A program made the translations under genes and the position numbers. Shown here in pieces: positions 42,780-52,340 of a DNA stretch of 64,000 bases (position 1 is its first letter; every line of letters begins with the position of its first letter). The notes under the pieces are model-generated. The model worked only from the letters and a program-made list of their open reading frames with translations, was not told the origin of the DNA and did no database searches. The stretch comes from Ruoffia halotolerans. Lineage in GTDB: Bacteria; Bacillota; Bacilli; Lactobacillales; Aerococcaceae. The stretch is taken from positions 1 to 64,000 of the forward strand of contig NZ_JACAOA010000001.1 in assembly GCF_014049385.1 (NCBI RefSeq). The letters are read 5' to 3'.

Positions 42780-45422
42780 TTAATTGTAGTTTGCTTGTCT
42801 TTCTTTATATCCGTAATAAGCATCTTCTAGGATTTCTTTCATTTCGCTTACTAAAGCTAAGCGCGGATTCACTGGAGTACATTGGTCTTCAAAGGCTAAG
42901 TAGGCGATATCTTCAGCTTTATCCATGAAGGCTGTTTCATCAACGCCTTGGTCTTTAAGACTCATCTGAATTCCAACACGTTCTCCGAGTTCGAACACAG
43001 CTTGAGCTAAGTTTCTCACGCCTTCTTCTGGAGTTTTTGCATCAAGTCCAATTAATTTAGCGATGTCTTGATATTTTACATCCGCTTTGTAGTAATTGTA
43101 TTTTGGCCAGTTCGCTTGTTTCGCTGGTCGTGTTCCGTTATAGCAAATAACGAATGGAAGTAAAATCGCATTTGTTCGACCGTGAACTGTGTGGAAAACT
43201 CCACCAATCTTATGAGCCATTGAGTGGTTAATTCCTAAGAAAGCATTACCAAACGCCATCCCAGCCATAGTTGAAGCGTTATGCATTCTTTCACGTGCTT
43301 CTGGATCGTTATATTTTACTGAAGCTTCTAAGTTTTCGAATACAATCTTAATTGCTTGTAAAGCCAGTCCATCAGTAAAGTCGTTAGCCATCACTGATAC
43401 ATAAGCTTCGATCGCGTGTGTTAACACGTCCATCCCTGTGTCAGCTGTAACAAAATCTGGTACAGTCTCAACTAAAGCAGGGTCTACGATTGCGACTGTT
43501 GGTAGTAAAGAATAGTCCGCTAATGGGTATTTCATATTATTTTTTTTATCTGAGATAACTGCAAATGGTGTCACTTCAGATCCTGTTCCTGATGTCGTTG
43601 GAATACCTACATACTTCGCTTTAGACCCAAGTTCTGGGAACTTAACTGCTCTTTTACGAATGTCTAGGAATTTTTGAACTAAATCTCTAAAGTCTACTTC
43701 TGGTTGTTCGTAGAATAACCACATGACTTTAGCCGCATCCATAACAGATCCACCACCAAGGGCGATAATTGTATCGGGTTGGAATTGAGCCATCGCTTCA
43801 GCTCCACTTCTAACAGTTGTAATATCTGGATCTGGCTCAACTTTATGGAAGATTTGGTAATTTACTTTGTTTTGGCGTGCCTCAAGTTGGTCGATAATTC
43901 TTTGAGTAAAGCCGAGTTTCATCATTGATTCATCCGTAATAATCATGACACGTTCAACATCAGCCATTGTTTTTAAATATTGGATTGAGTCACGTTCGAA
44001 ATAGATTTTTGAAGGTACTTTAAACCATTGCATGTTATTGCGTCGTCTCCCAACTGTTTTAATGTTAAGTAAATTCAATGCTCCGACGTTTCCACCAACT
44101 GAGTTTCGTCCGTATGATCCGCAACCTAGAGTTAATGATGGGATGAAGGCATTGTATACATCTCCGATTCCCCCGAATGTTGAAGGAGAGTTCCAAATAA
44201 CTCGAATGGCTTTAACTTGACGGCCGAATTCATTCGCTAATTCTTGATTTTTTGTATGAATCGCAGCTGAGTGACCTAATCCAAAGAACTCAACCATTTG
44301 TGCAGCTTTTTGAATTCCATCTTCAGTTGTTTCTGATTTCAATAAAGCTAAGACTGGAGATAGTTTTTCGCGTGTTAATGGTTCGTTTGGTCCAACTTCT
44401 GACACCTCTGCTACTAGAATATTTGTTTCTTCCGGAACGGTGAAACCTGCTTGTTCTGCAATCCATGTCGCTGGTTTCCCAACAATTTCATTATTTAATT
44501 TTGCGCCAGCACAGTTTTCACTGAATGCTTTAGAACCGAAACAAAATTCCTCTAATAGTGCTTTCTCTTTTGAATTTACGATATAAGCATGATAGCTTAC
44601 TAATTCATCTTTAAATTCTTTATAGATTTCTTTATCAACAATTGCGGCTTGTTCAGAAGCACATACCATTCCATTATCGAATGATTTACTTAATACGATG
44701 TCATAAGCTGCTTGCTTAACGTTTGCTGTCTTTTCAACGTAAGCTGGCACATTTCCTGCCCCAACCCCTAAAGCTGGCTTACCACATGAATAAGCCGATT
44801 TAACCATGGCATTTCCACCAGTGGCTAAGATTGTTGCAACCCCATCGTGATTCATTAATGCATTCGTTGCATCTAACGATGGTTCTGTAATCCATTGCAC
44901 ACAGTTTTCTGGTGCACCTGCTTCAATCGCTGCATCTCGAACGATTTGAGCAGCGTGGGCTGATGACTCAAGTGCTGCCGGGTGAAATGAAAAAATGATT
45001 GGGTTACGAGTTTTTAATGCGATGAGCGCTTTGAAAATAGTTGTTGACGTCGGATTCGTTGTCGGAGTGATGGCGCAAATAACTCCAACAGGTTCAGCAA
45101 TTTCTGTAATCCCCGTCACTTCATCATCACTGATAACACCAACAGTCTTCATATCTCGCATGTAATTTACAACGTGCTCACAAGCAAATAAGTTCTTTGT
45201 CGCCTTGTCTTCAAATACACCACGGCCAGTTTCGTCAACTGCATGTCTTGCTAAAGTACCATGTTGATCTAAAGCTGCAACTGAAGCTTTCGCTACAATG
45301 TGATCAATTTGCTCTTGATTAAAATGATCGTATTCCTCTAAAGCAACCAAACCTTTTTCTACTAAACCATTAATCATGTAATTAACATTTCCAATAACTT
45401 CTTTTTCAATTAATTCCGTCAT
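42780..45422 (-). CDS. adhE: Bifunctional acetaldehyde-CoA/alcohol dehydrogenase
   Basis: An 880-residue two-domain enzyme that reduces acetyl-CoA to acetaldehyde and then ethanol, recycling two NADH. The N-terminal ALDH-like domain has the catalytic cysteine in NGMVCASEQA. The C-terminal iron-dependent ADH has GGGSVMDAAKVMW and the metal-binding histidines in the HAIEAYV and HSMAHKIGGVFHTVHG segments. It forms spirosomes in other bacteria. It has its own promoter with a Rex-like site, and pflBA lies upstream on the same strand. Together they are the mixed-acid fermentation module. Confidence 0.95.
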   Translation of the reverse strand: MTELIEKEVIGNVNYMINGLVEKGLVALEEYDHFNQEQIDHIVAKASVAALDQHGTLARHAVDETGRGVFEDKATKNLFACEHVVNYMRDMKTVGVISDDEVTGITEIAEPVGVICAITPTTNPTSTTIFKALIALKTRNPIIFSFHPAALESSAHAAQIVRDAAIEAGAPENCVQWITEPSLDATNALMNHDGVATILATGGNAMVKSAYSCGKPALGVGAGNVPAYVEKTANVKQAAYDIVLSKSFDNGMVCASEQAAIVDKEIYKEFKDELVSYHAYIVNSKEKALLEEFCFGSKAFSENCAGAKLNNEIVGKPATWIAEQAGFTVPEETNILVAEVSEVGPNEPLTREKLSPVLALLKSETTEDGIQKAAQMVEFFGLGHSAAIHTKNQELANEFGRQVKAIRVIWNSPSTFGGIGDVYNAFIPSLTLGCGSYGRNSVGGNVGALNLLNIKTVGRRRNNMQWFKVPSKIYFERDSIQYLKTMADVERVMIITDESMMKLGFTQRIIDQLEARQNKVNYQIFHKVEPDPDITTVRSGAEAMAQFQPDTIIALGGGSVMDAAKVMWLFYEQPEVDFRDLVQKFLDIRKRAVKFPELGSKAKYVGIPTTSGTGSEVTPFAVISDKKNNMKYPLADYSLLPTVAIVDPALVETVPDFVTADTGMDVLTHAIEAYVSVMANDFTDGLALQAIKIVFENLEASVKYNDPEARERMHNASTMAGMAFGNAFLGINHSMAHKIGGVFHTVHGRTNAILLPFVICYNGTRPAKQANWPKYNYYKADVKYQDIAKLIGLDAKTPEEGVRNLAQAVFELGERVGIQMSLKDQGVDETAFMDKAEDIAYLAFEDQCTPVNPRLALVSEMKEILEDAYYGYKERQANYN

Positions 45423-45450
45423 TGTTACGCTCCCCTTTTCTTTATCTTTG

Positions 45451-45478
45451 ATTATATGTTACTCTTTTCACAAACAAA
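45451..45478 (-). promoter_or_regulatory. adhE promoter with Rex-like site between -35 and -10
   Basis: -10 TATAAT (45451-45456) and a possible -35 TTTGTT (45473-45478) with a 16 bp spacer. The spacer holds TTGTGAAAAGAGTAACAT (45456-45473), matching about 11 of the 14 fixed positions of the Rex operator TTGTGAA-N4-TTCACAA. A redox (NADH/NAD) repressor here would fit the enzyme's role. The site is imperfect in its right half. Confidence 0.5.
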
Positions 45479-45680
45479 AGTAAAGAGGTTAATTATTATA
45501 AATGCTACTGTAATAGGTTTTTATAAAGTATTGTAACAGTTATCTATGCTGTTTCATTCAACGACAAATCTCTATATGTGATTAGTTGAACATAATCGCA
45601 GCTCTGTTATATAACAACATTGATGTTGTTTTATTGATATTAATATTTCTTTGATTATACTGGTAATATTTGCTAGAAAT
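45479..45680. other. adhE/pflA intergenic, non-coding
   Basis: About 200 bp upstream of the adhE promoter. It holds a perfect 8 bp palindrome AACAACAT-TG-ATGTTGTT (45617-45634) that is too short for a convincing terminator. Nothing else was recognised. Confidence 0.35.
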
Positions 45681-45719
45681 ACAAAAAAAGCGCAACACTG
45701 TTTTATAGTGTTACGCTTT
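45681..45719 (-). terminator. pflBA terminator
   Basis: Stem AAGCGCAACACT/AGTGTTACGCTT with seven Ts on the minus strand, after pflA. Confidence 0.85.
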
Positions 45720-45735
45720 AATTATGTCGCTTTAT

Positions 45736-46506
45736 TTAATCATCTAAATATCCTTTATAGCGTTCTGTTCTCAATAATCTTTTAGCATTTTCGACCCGTT
45801 CTGTAGTCGGTGGTTCGACTCCTTCCAAACGGTATTTAATTCCGAGTGCCTCATATTTATAGACACCTAGTTTATGATATGGAAGTACCTCGAACTTGCG
45901 AACATTCGATAAAGTTTCAACATAATCGCCTAATCGGATCAGATACTCATCGTAATCCGTACGCGTTGGAACAAGTACGTGTCGAATCCAAACAGGTATA
46001 TTCAACTCTGAAAGTAACTCAGCCATTTGCATGATATTCTCATTACGCACGCCTGTTAATTTCGCATGACCTTTTGGATCAATATGCTTAATATCAAATA
46101 AGAACAGATCAGTATACTTCATCAGTTCTTCAAATTGTGAGCGGAATGGTTCCTCTAAAGTAAAGGGCGCGCCACACGTATCAATCGTTGTGTGAACACC
46201 ATGTGCTTTACAAATTTTGAAATATTCTATCAGAAACTCGATTTGTAGTAAAGGTTCTCCGCCACTTACAGTTACCCCGCCGCTATTACCCCAAAAAGAA
46301 CGGTATTGTATGGCTTCATCGAATAATTCTTGCGGAGTATAAGGTGTTCCCCCACGCATATTCCAAGTATCCGGATTATGACAAAACTGACAGCGTAGAC
46401 GACATCCTTGCATAAAAGAGATGAATCGTATCCCTGGTCCGTCAACTGATCCGAAACTTTCAGTCGAGTGGACGTTCCCAATAATTGGTGTTTTAACTTC
46501 TGACAA
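45736..46506 (-). CDS. pflA: Pyruvate formate-lyase activating enzyme
   Basis: Radical SAM enzyme that installs the glycyl radical on PflB under anaerobic conditions. 256 residues from TTG 46506, which follows AAGGGGG by seven bases; the longer frame starts at another TTG without a site. The 4Fe-4S motif is C35-RLR-C39-QF-C42, and SGGEPLLQ follows. It lies 41 bp after pflB in the same operon. Confidence 0.95.
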   Translation of the reverse strand: MSEVKTPIIGNVHSTESFGSVDGPGIRFISFMQGCRLRCQFCHNPDTWNMRGGTPYTPQELFDEAIQYRSFWGNSGGVTVSGGEPLLQIEFLIEYFKICKAHGVHTTIDTCGAPFTLEEPFRSQFEELMKYTDLFLFDIKHIDPKGHAKLTGVRNENIMQMAELLSELNIPVWIRHVLVPTRTDYDEYLIRLGDYVETLSNVRKFEVLPYHKLGVYKYEALGIKYRLEGVEPPTTERVENAKRLLRTERYKGYLDD

Positions 46507-46547
46507 GATATATCCCCCTTTCAACAAGATATCTAAAACTTAAGTGA

Positions 46548-48806
46548 TTACATTGAACTGTGCATTGTACGGTTAATAACATCCATTTGTTGCTCTCTAG
46601 TTAATTTGATGAAGTTTACAGCATAACCAGATACACGGATAGTTAATTGTGGATATTCTTCTGGGTGATCCATCGCATCTAATAACGTTTCGCGGTTAAA
46701 CACGTTAACGTTTAAGTGGTGTCCACCTTCTTTAATATATCCGTCTAACATATTCACTAAGTTATCTTTTTGAATTTCTTCATCTTTTCCTAATGCTTTT
46801 GGAATGATTGAGAATGTATTTGAAATTCCATCTAAAGCATATTCGTAAGGCATTTTAGCAACTGAAATTAAACTTGCTAACGCTCCGTGAGTATCACGTC
46901 CATGCATTGGGTTCGCCCCAGGTGCAAATGGCTCTCCTTCACGACGTCCATCTGGCGTGTTACCAGTTTTCTTACCATAAACAACGTTTGAAGTAATTGT
47001 TAAGATAGATGTTGTATGGATAGCATCACGGTAAGTTGGATGTTTCTTAACTTTAGTCATGAATGCTTTAAGTAAATCAACACCGATCTCATCGGCACGT
47101 TTATCGTTATTACCGTATTGTGGGAATTCCCCTTCGATTTCATAATCGACAACTAGACCATTTTCATCACGGATTGTTTTAACTTTTGCATATTTGATTG
47201 CTGATAAAGCATCAATTGCAACTGAGAATCCAGCAATACCTGTAGCCATCGTACGTTTTACATTTGTATCATGTAAAGCCATTTCAATACTTTCATAGCT
47301 GTATTTATCGTGCATGTAGTGGATAACGTTTAATGAATTGATATACAATCCTGCTAACCATTCTAACATGTCATCATAACGTTCCATCACTTCATCATAT
47401 TCTAAGTATTCTGAAGTAATTGCTCGATAGCTTGGTCCAACTTGTGCTTTCGACATTTCGTCGACACCACCGTTGATTGCATATAATAATGCTTTTGCTA
47501 AGTTCGCGCGCGCACCGAAGAATTGCATTTGTTTACCAACTTCCATCGCTGACACACAACATGCGATGGCATAGTCATCACCGTAAATTGGACGCATAAT
47601 GTCGTCATTTTCATATTGAATGGCTGATGTGTCAATAGACATCTTCGCAACAAATCGTTTGAAATGAGTTGGTAAGCTTGGTGACCATAACACAGTTAAG
47701 TTTGGTTCTGGTGCTGGTCCTAAGTTTGATAATGTATGTAAGAATCTAAATGAGTTTTTAGTTACTAGTGGACGTCCATCTATCCCAACACCACCGATTG
47801 CTTCAGTGACCCAAGTTGGATCTCCTGAGAATAATTGGTTGTAATCAGGTGTACGTGAGAATTTAACTAGACGTAATTTCATAACGAAATGGTCAACTAA
47901 TTCTTGCGCATCTTTTTCTGAAAGCACACCTGTAGCAAGATCACGTTCAATATAGATATCTAGGAATGTAGATGTACGACCCAATGACATTGCTGCCCCA
48001 TTTTGATCTTTAATTGCCGCTAAGTATCCTAAGTATAACCATTGGAATGCTTCTTGCGCTGTTTCAGCTGGACGCGTTAAATCAAAGCCGTAAATATTAC
48101 CTAATTCAATTAAATCTTGTAAGGCACGGTATTGTTCACTAACTTCTTCACGTAGACGCATAACTTCTTCGTTCATTTGTCCGTTACCAATATTTGCGAA
48201 GTCTTTTTGTTTCTCTTCCATTAAACGGTTTACTCCGTATAATGCAACACGACGGTAATCTCCGATAATACGTCCACGACCATATGCATCTGGAAGTCCT
48301 GTAATTACTCCAGAACGGCGAGCCGCACGCATCTCAGGAGTATAAACATCGAATACTCCTTGGTTGTGAGTTTTGCGGTACTTTGTAAAGATATGTTCAA
48401 TTTCTGGATCAATCTTGTAGCCATATGCTTCTGCAGATTGAACAGACATACGGATTCCACCGAATGGTTGTAAACTACGTTTGAAAGGTTTGTCAGTTTG
48501 AACACCCACTACTTTTTCAATGTCTTTATTCAAGTAACCCGCATCATGTGACGTAATTGTTGATACAACTTTAGTATCCATATCTAGAACGCCACCAGCC
48601 TCACGTTCTGCTTTTGTTAGTTCCATTACTTGATCCCATAATTGGAAAGTTTCAATGGTTGCGCCTTCTAAGAATGAATCATCACCTTCGTACAAAGTAT
48701 AATTCTCTTGAATAAAATCTCTAACATCAATTGACTCTTGCCATTTAGTCCCTGTAAAACCTTCCCAAGGATTAACATTCATTTTTTCGTTTTTTAATTT
48801 TTCCAT
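46548..48806 (-). CDS. pflB: Formate C-acetyltransferase (pyruvate formate-lyase)
   Basis: Converts pyruvate and CoA to acetyl-CoA and formate without NADH production. 752 residues from ATG 48806 behind GGAGGGG; the upstream ATG at 48839 precedes that site. The catalytic cysteine pair is in [11 protein letters not shown], and the glycyl radical site is RVSGYAVNF near the C-terminus. It pairs with pflA and with adhE downstream. A good Rex-like operator lies at 48846. Confidence 0.96.
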   Translation of the reverse strand: MEKLKNEKMNVNPWEGFTGTKWQESIDVRDFIQENYTLYEGDDSFLEGATIETFQLWDQVMELTKAEREAGGVLDMDTKVVSTITSHDAGYLNKDIEKVVGVQTDKPFKRSLQPFGGIRMSVQSAEAYGYKIDPEIEHIFTKYRKTHNQGVFDVYTPEMRAARRSGVITGLPDAYGRGRIIGDYRRVALYGVNRLMEEKQKDFANIGNGQMNEEVMRLREEVSEQYRALQDLIELGNIYGFDLTRPAETAQEAFQWLYLGYLAAIKDQNGAAMSLGRTSTFLDIYIERDLATGVLSEKDAQELVDHFVMKLRLVKFSRTPDYNQLFSGDPTWVTEAIGGVGIDGRPLVTKNSFRFLHTLSNLGPAPEPNLTVLWSPSLPTHFKRFVAKMSIDTSAIQYENDDIMRPIYGDDYAIACCVSAMEVGKQMQFFGARANLAKALLYAINGGVDEMSKAQVGPSYRAITSEYLEYDEVMERYDDMLEWLAGLYINSLNVIHYMHDKYSYESIEMALHDTNVKRTMATGIAGFSVAIDALSAIKYAKVKTIRDENGLVVDYEIEGEFPQYGNNDKRADEIGVDLLKAFMTKVKKHPTYRDAIHTTSILTITSNVVYGKKTGNTPDGRREGEPFAPGANPMHGRDTHGALASLISVAKMPYEYALDGISNTFSIIPKALGKDEEIQKDNLVNMLDGYIKEGGHHLNVNVFNRETLLDAMDHPEEYPQLTIRVSGYAVNFIKLTREQQMDVINRTMHSSM

Positions 48807-48845
48807 GGTATCCCCTCCATATAAATTCGAAGCAAACATCTATAC

Positions 48846-48863
48846 TTGTGAATTGTTACACAT
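48846..48863. promoter_or_regulatory. Rex-like operator upstream of pflB
   Basis: TTGTGAATTGTTACACAT matches about 12 of 14 fixed positions of TTGTGAA-N4-TTCACAA. Upstream on the minus strand TTGCTT, 17 bp, TATCAT is a plausible promoter, putting the operator just downstream of -10. Confidence 0.55.
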
Positions 48864-48977
48864 ATATGATAAACTATTTTTATACCTAAAGCAATAGGAT
48901 ATAACAATTATTTATGTATATTTTAAAACATTGTACAAAAATAGCCCCATCGTTAGACAGGACGTTTAAATATTAAT

Positions 48978-49337
48978 TTAATTCGGAATAAAATCACTCG
49001 GAATACCTAAAGCAATACGAGCAAAGCGTGAGATGCGAGATAAATCCCAATGCGGTTCAAAGACAACTTTTATATCGATTTCAGTAATTTTATCAAAGTT
49101 AGCTAATTGATATCTCACGTCACTATCAATGAAGTCTGCTAAGGGACAACCGGCAGTTGTTAAAGTCATTATGACTTCAACCTTCCCTGCTTCATCCATA
49201 TCTACTTCATATATTAGGCCTAAGTTCGCAATATCTATGCCTAACTCTGGATCGATGACTCCTGTTAATTGCTCTAGTAATTCTTCTTCGTACTTTAATG
49301 CTTCGTTTTTGAATAGAATACCAAATTCTTCATTCAT
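48978..49337 (-). CDS. MIP18/DUF59-family metal-sulfur cluster assembly factor
   Basis: A 119-residue protein with the MIP18 fold: LTGVIDPELGIDIANLGLIYEVD, then VEVIMTLTTAGCPLADFIDSDV with the conserved cysteine in TTAGCPL, and VVFEPHWDLSRIS. Relatives (SufT, PaaD-type, YitW) act in iron-sulfur cluster maturation, most likely on selected target enzymes. It is divergent from the DUF1858/DUF438 operon with a 147 bp shared control region, and it lies next to pflB. I see no good terminator after it. A role in repair or loading of clusters in the fermentative radical enzymes is inference. Confidence 0.85.
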   Translation of the reverse strand: MNEEFGILFKNEALKYEEELLEQLTGVIDPELGIDIANLGLIYEVDMDEAGKVEVIMTLTTAGCPLADFIDSDVRYQLANFDKITEIDIKVVFEPHWDLSRISRFARIALGIPSDFIPN

Positions 49338-49407
49338 AAAAGATGTTCCTTTCGTTTAAATAATATATTTATTTTATTCATATTGCTTATGAACTTTTTG
49401 TTCGCTA

Positions 49408-49426
49408 GTATTATGTAATATAGTAC
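49408..49426. promoter_or_regulatory. Palindrome in the divergent MIP18 / DUF1858 control region
   Basis: GTATTATGTAATATAGTAC, a 19 bp dyad with seven of nine pairs. A smaller repeat GAAC-TTTTT-GTTC lies just left of it. It sits centrally between two divergent genes and could be a shared operator. No regulator is identifiable. Confidence 0.35.
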
Positions 49427-49483
49427 GTTTAGTTTATACATAAATAGAATTAATATCAATCGAATTTTATAAGGAGTAAGAAA

Positions 49484-49726
49484 ATGGAAAATCAAGTAGA
49501 CCTTAATAGACCTGTGAAACAAGTCCTTGATTCACACCCTGAACTTCTCGACATTCTTGTCGATTTAGGCTTTAAACCTTTAGCTAATCCAGCCATGAGA
49601 CAATCGGTTGGAAAAGTTGTTACACTAAAACAAGGCTGCAAATTAATCAACCTTCCATTGGAACAATTAGTGAATGAACTACAATGGAACGGCTATATTG
49701 TCATCGGAGGTGACGTGAATGAGTAA
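49484..49726 (+). CDS. DUF1858-domain protein
   Basis: An 80-residue protein matching DUF1858, also found as the N-terminal ScdA/RIC-like domain: PVKQVLDSHPELLDILVDLGF, NPAMRQSVGKVVTLKQGCKLINL, then LVNELQWNGY. The family is linked by context to hemerythrin-type di-iron proteins that repair iron-sulfur clusters. No cysteine pair for redox chemistry is present. AAGGAG precedes the ATG. Its last 8 bp overlap the DUF438 gene, so translation is coupled. Confidence 0.85.
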   Translation: MENQVDLNRPVKQVLDSHPELLDILVDLGFKPLANPAMRQSVGKVVTLKQGCKLINLPLEQLVNELQWNGYIVIGGDVNE

Positions 49727-51704
49727 TAATACAGATAATCGCATAGATATATTAGAAGGTATTCTTCTTAAACTGCATCATGGAGCAGATCCTGACTCAG
49801 TTCAGGATGAATTTAATGAGCATTTCACGGGTGTGAGTGCCATTGAAATCTCCATGATGGAACATCAATTAATGTATGGGGATAGTGTAATTACGTTTCA
49901 AGATGTTCTGAAACTATGTAATGTTCACGCGAATCTGTTCAAAGGTGCGATTGAAGATGGTAAAGCACCCGATGCTGATCACCCCGGACACCCCGTAACA
50001 GTATTCAAAGAAGAGAATATGGCGTTACGCTCTGCCCTGCTACGGATTAACAATATTCTGGATACCTTTGAAGAAATGCCGGCTGAAGAATTGTCTGATG
50101 GAATGATTAAAGGACTTAAACGTCAATATGATATCATCGGGCAATTTGATAACCATTACAAACGGAAAGAACATTTATTCTTCCCGGTGATGGAAAGTTA
50201 CGGCCACGACGCTCCACCAAAAGTTATGTGGGCAAAAGATGATGAGATCCGTGACTTATTCAAACGCGCCTATAAAGCCATGGAAAAGTTCCCAGATATT
50301 AAGTTTTCAAAAGTAAGAGACACTTATGAGGATTTTAAGTTTGAATTCAATGAAATGATTTTTAAAGAAGAAGCCATATTAATTAATATCTTACTGGAGA
50401 GTTTCAATCAATTGGATTGGTACAACATCGCCCAGCAAAGTGATAATTACGGCTATGCAATTATTCGTCCACACGAAACTTGGGAGCCAGAAAACCTGGC
50501 AGACTTACTTAAAGAAGATTCGAAAAAAGCTGAAGAATTGTCGATTCTAGAAGTACCGATACCAACTAAGGCAGCTCAAAAAACAATGAATACAGTGGAA
50601 AGTAAAACAATCGAAACACGAAAAATTACCGTTAATGGCGGTCAATTTACCGTTCTTTGGGAACCAGATGAGACACTTGACTCAAGCAGTAACCATATCA
50701 TGAACCCAACAGTGCCTCTTTCGATTGGTGATGGTTACTTGAGCTTAGAACAAATCAAAGTCATCTTTGATTACATCCCAGTGAAAGTTACTTTTGTTGA
50801 TCAAAATGATATCGTACAATACTTCAATCACAAGAAGGAGTCATCAATATTACCACGACACGCTGAAAATATCGGTGCTAAGGTAGAAGATGTCTATCCA
50901 GAAGCTGTCTGGGATACATTAGAACCCATTGTTCAAGCTTTCAAAAATAACACATTAACTGAAGAAAACTTTTGGTTTGAACATGAATCAGAATTCTTAT
51001 ATATTTCGTATAAAGCACTCTTTAATGAAGCCGGGCAATATCAAGGCTTTGTTGAAATTGTACAAAACATCCAACCTATCTTAGATATTCAAACGGACAA
51101 ATGGCGTAATTTACTCCCTCAAAGCAAGGTTGATTTAACACTTAAAAAACCAGCTGATTTAACTCAAATTAATCACAAACATCAGTCTCAAGAAGAATCA
51201 CAAGTACTTCAATTTGGTGAAGGACAGTTGGAATTCAACTGGACTACAAGAAATGAAACTGTAGTCAATGATCCAAATGTTTTTTCTAACGAGCAATTGA
51301 TTAGTATTGGCGAAGGTTATTTAAGTTTAAAGCAAGTGAGGCTCATTTTTGATTCAATGCCTTTTGAAATTACTTACGTTGATGGTGATCATAAGTTCAA
51401 ATACTTTAATAATATTGGTCCTTATGACGAGATGCTCTTCCAAAGATCACCTTTAGAAATTGGACGGGACTTAGAAAATTGTCACCCAGCTAGAGTTTGG
51501 CCAAAGGTTAAACGCTTGTCTGAAGACCTTCAAGCACAACGTCGCTTTATTGAACCTATGTGGTTCTCACCTGGGAACAAACTCATTTATATCTTATATA
51601 TAGGTGCGCAAGATCAAAATGATAACTATCATGGTATACTGGAAACCGTTCAGGATGCTTCAATGTATATTGAATTGGACGGAACAGAGAAACGATTGTA
51701 TTAA
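49719..51704 (+). CDS. DUF438 protein: hemerythrin-like domain plus two PAS domains
   Basis: A 661-residue cytoplasmic protein. Residues about 8-75 are the DUF438 helical domain. Residues about 85-235 form a hemerythrin-like bundle with likely iron ligands in HPGHPVTVFKEEN, DNHYKRKEHLFFP and KEEAILI. Two PAS-type modules follow, at about 336-455 (GYLSLEQIKVIFDYIPVKVTF) and 528-650 (GYLSLKQVRLIFDSMPFEITY). They are clearly homologous to each other. The second keeps the NCHP-type segment (NCHPARVWP); the first has DVYP instead. Family members usually carry one such PAS. It probably senses oxygen, NO or redox state, which is inference. GGAGGTG precedes the ATG. Confidence 0.87.
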   Translation: MSNNTDNRIDILEGILLKLHHGADPDSVQDEFNEHFTGVSAIEISMMEHQLMYGDSVITFQDVLKLCNVHANLFKGAIEDGKAPDADHPGHPVTVFKEENMALRSALLRINNILDTFEEMPAEELSDGMIKGLKRQYDIIGQFDNHYKRKEHLFFPVMESYGHDAPPKVMWAKDDEIRDLFKRAYKAMEKFPDIKFSKVRDTYEDFKFEFNEMIFKEEAILINILLESFNQLDWYNIAQQSDNYGYAIIRPHETWEPENLADLLKEDSKKAEELSILEVPIPTKAAQKTMNTVESKTIETRKITVNGGQFTVLWEPDETLDSSSNHIMNPTVPLSIGDGYLSLEQIKVIFDYIPVKVTFVDQNDIVQYFNHKKESSILPRHAENIGAKVEDVYPEAVWDTLEPIVQAFKNNTLTEENFWFEHESEFLYISYKALFNEAGQYQGFVEIVQNIQPILDIQTDKWRNLLPQSKVDLTLKKPADLTQINHKHQSQEESQVLQFGEGQLEFNWTTRNETVVNDPNVFSNEQLISIGEGYLSLKQVRLIFDSMPFEITYVDGDHKFKYFNNIGPYDEMLFQRSPLEIGRDLENCHPARVWPKVKRLSEDLQAQRRFIEPMWFSPGNKLIYILYIGAQDQNDNYHGILETVQDASMYIELDGTEKRLY

Positions 51705-51745
51705 AAAAATCGGTTATTACATTTTTTGTAATAACCGATTTTTTC
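51704..51745. terminator. Bidirectional terminator
   Basis: Perfect 16 bp stem AAAAATCGGTTATTAC / GTAATAACCGATTTTT between convergent DUF438 and SRPBCC genes. Confidence 0.88.
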
Positions 51746-52311
51746 TATTCAAACTCAGCCGACGTTTGTTGTTTTATCAACTGTTCTACTTCATCATAAT
51801 ACTCATTGTATAACTCCATTGTATCTGGAATAGGTTTGTTATCAATGATCGCAGCAATTTTTTGCATACAAATTAACCAACCCGTCACATCTTTCGGACT
51901 ATGTTCTTCATCAATATGATAAATCCATTGAGTATAATTCAGTTGAGTCGTTAAGTCATCATTGCTAACAAGGTCAAAGGTTACGATATTTCCTTCTCCC
52001 CATTCAAATGACAAGTGAGACGGCACTTCAACATCATAAATCATCATATCTAAATGCATGTCTCCTGAATTAAACATCAAGTTCCCGCCGGCTTTGAGTG
52101 ATTCATATTCAAGTTCAGGGAACCATTGTTTGACGTATTCATTCGAAGTTAACACTTCCCAAACTCGCTCAATATTTGCATTCAACTCACCTTGTAACAC
52201 AATATCCGTTCCTTGATTATGGTGTAAATCATCTAATTCAGAGTGATGATGGTGGTCGTGACCGTGATCATGGCCATGTTCAAGTGCATGTTCGTCTTTA
52301 TGTGAATCCAT
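51745..52311 (-). CDS. SRPBCC/AHSA1-domain protein with His-rich N-terminus
   Basis: A 188-residue protein. Residues about 8-31 are a histidine/aspartate cluster (HGHDHGHDHHHH, later LHH), which looks metal-binding. Residues 38-150 are an AHSA1-like START/SRPBCC fold: LNANIERVWEVLTSNEYVKQWFPELEY, GGNLMF, HLSFEWGEG, TGWLICMQKIAAIID. The fold binds hydrophobic ligands or co-chaperone partners; the role here is unknown. Whether the His tract stores zinc or nickel is inference. It is the last gene after yhaM, 29 bp downstream, so probably in that operon. GAGAG precedes the ATG. Confidence 0.78.
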   Translation of the reverse strand: MDSHKDEHALEHGHDHGHDHHHHSELDDLHHNQGTDIVLQGELNANIERVWEVLTSNEYVKQWFPELEYESLKAGGNLMFNSGDMHLDMMIYDVEVPSHLSFEWGEGNIVTFDLVSNDDLTTQLNYTQWIYHIDEEHSPKDVTGWLICMQKIAAIIDNKPIPDTMELYNEYYDEVEQLIKQQTSAEFE

Positions 52312-52340
52312 ATTCTCTCTCTTTTCTCTTTAGATTATTT

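Noticed and set aside
45617-45634. Perfect palindrome AACAACATTGATGTTGTT as a terminator
   Set aside because: Loop of two bases, AT-rich stem and no proper T-tract; the pflA terminator lies at 45681-45719 instead.
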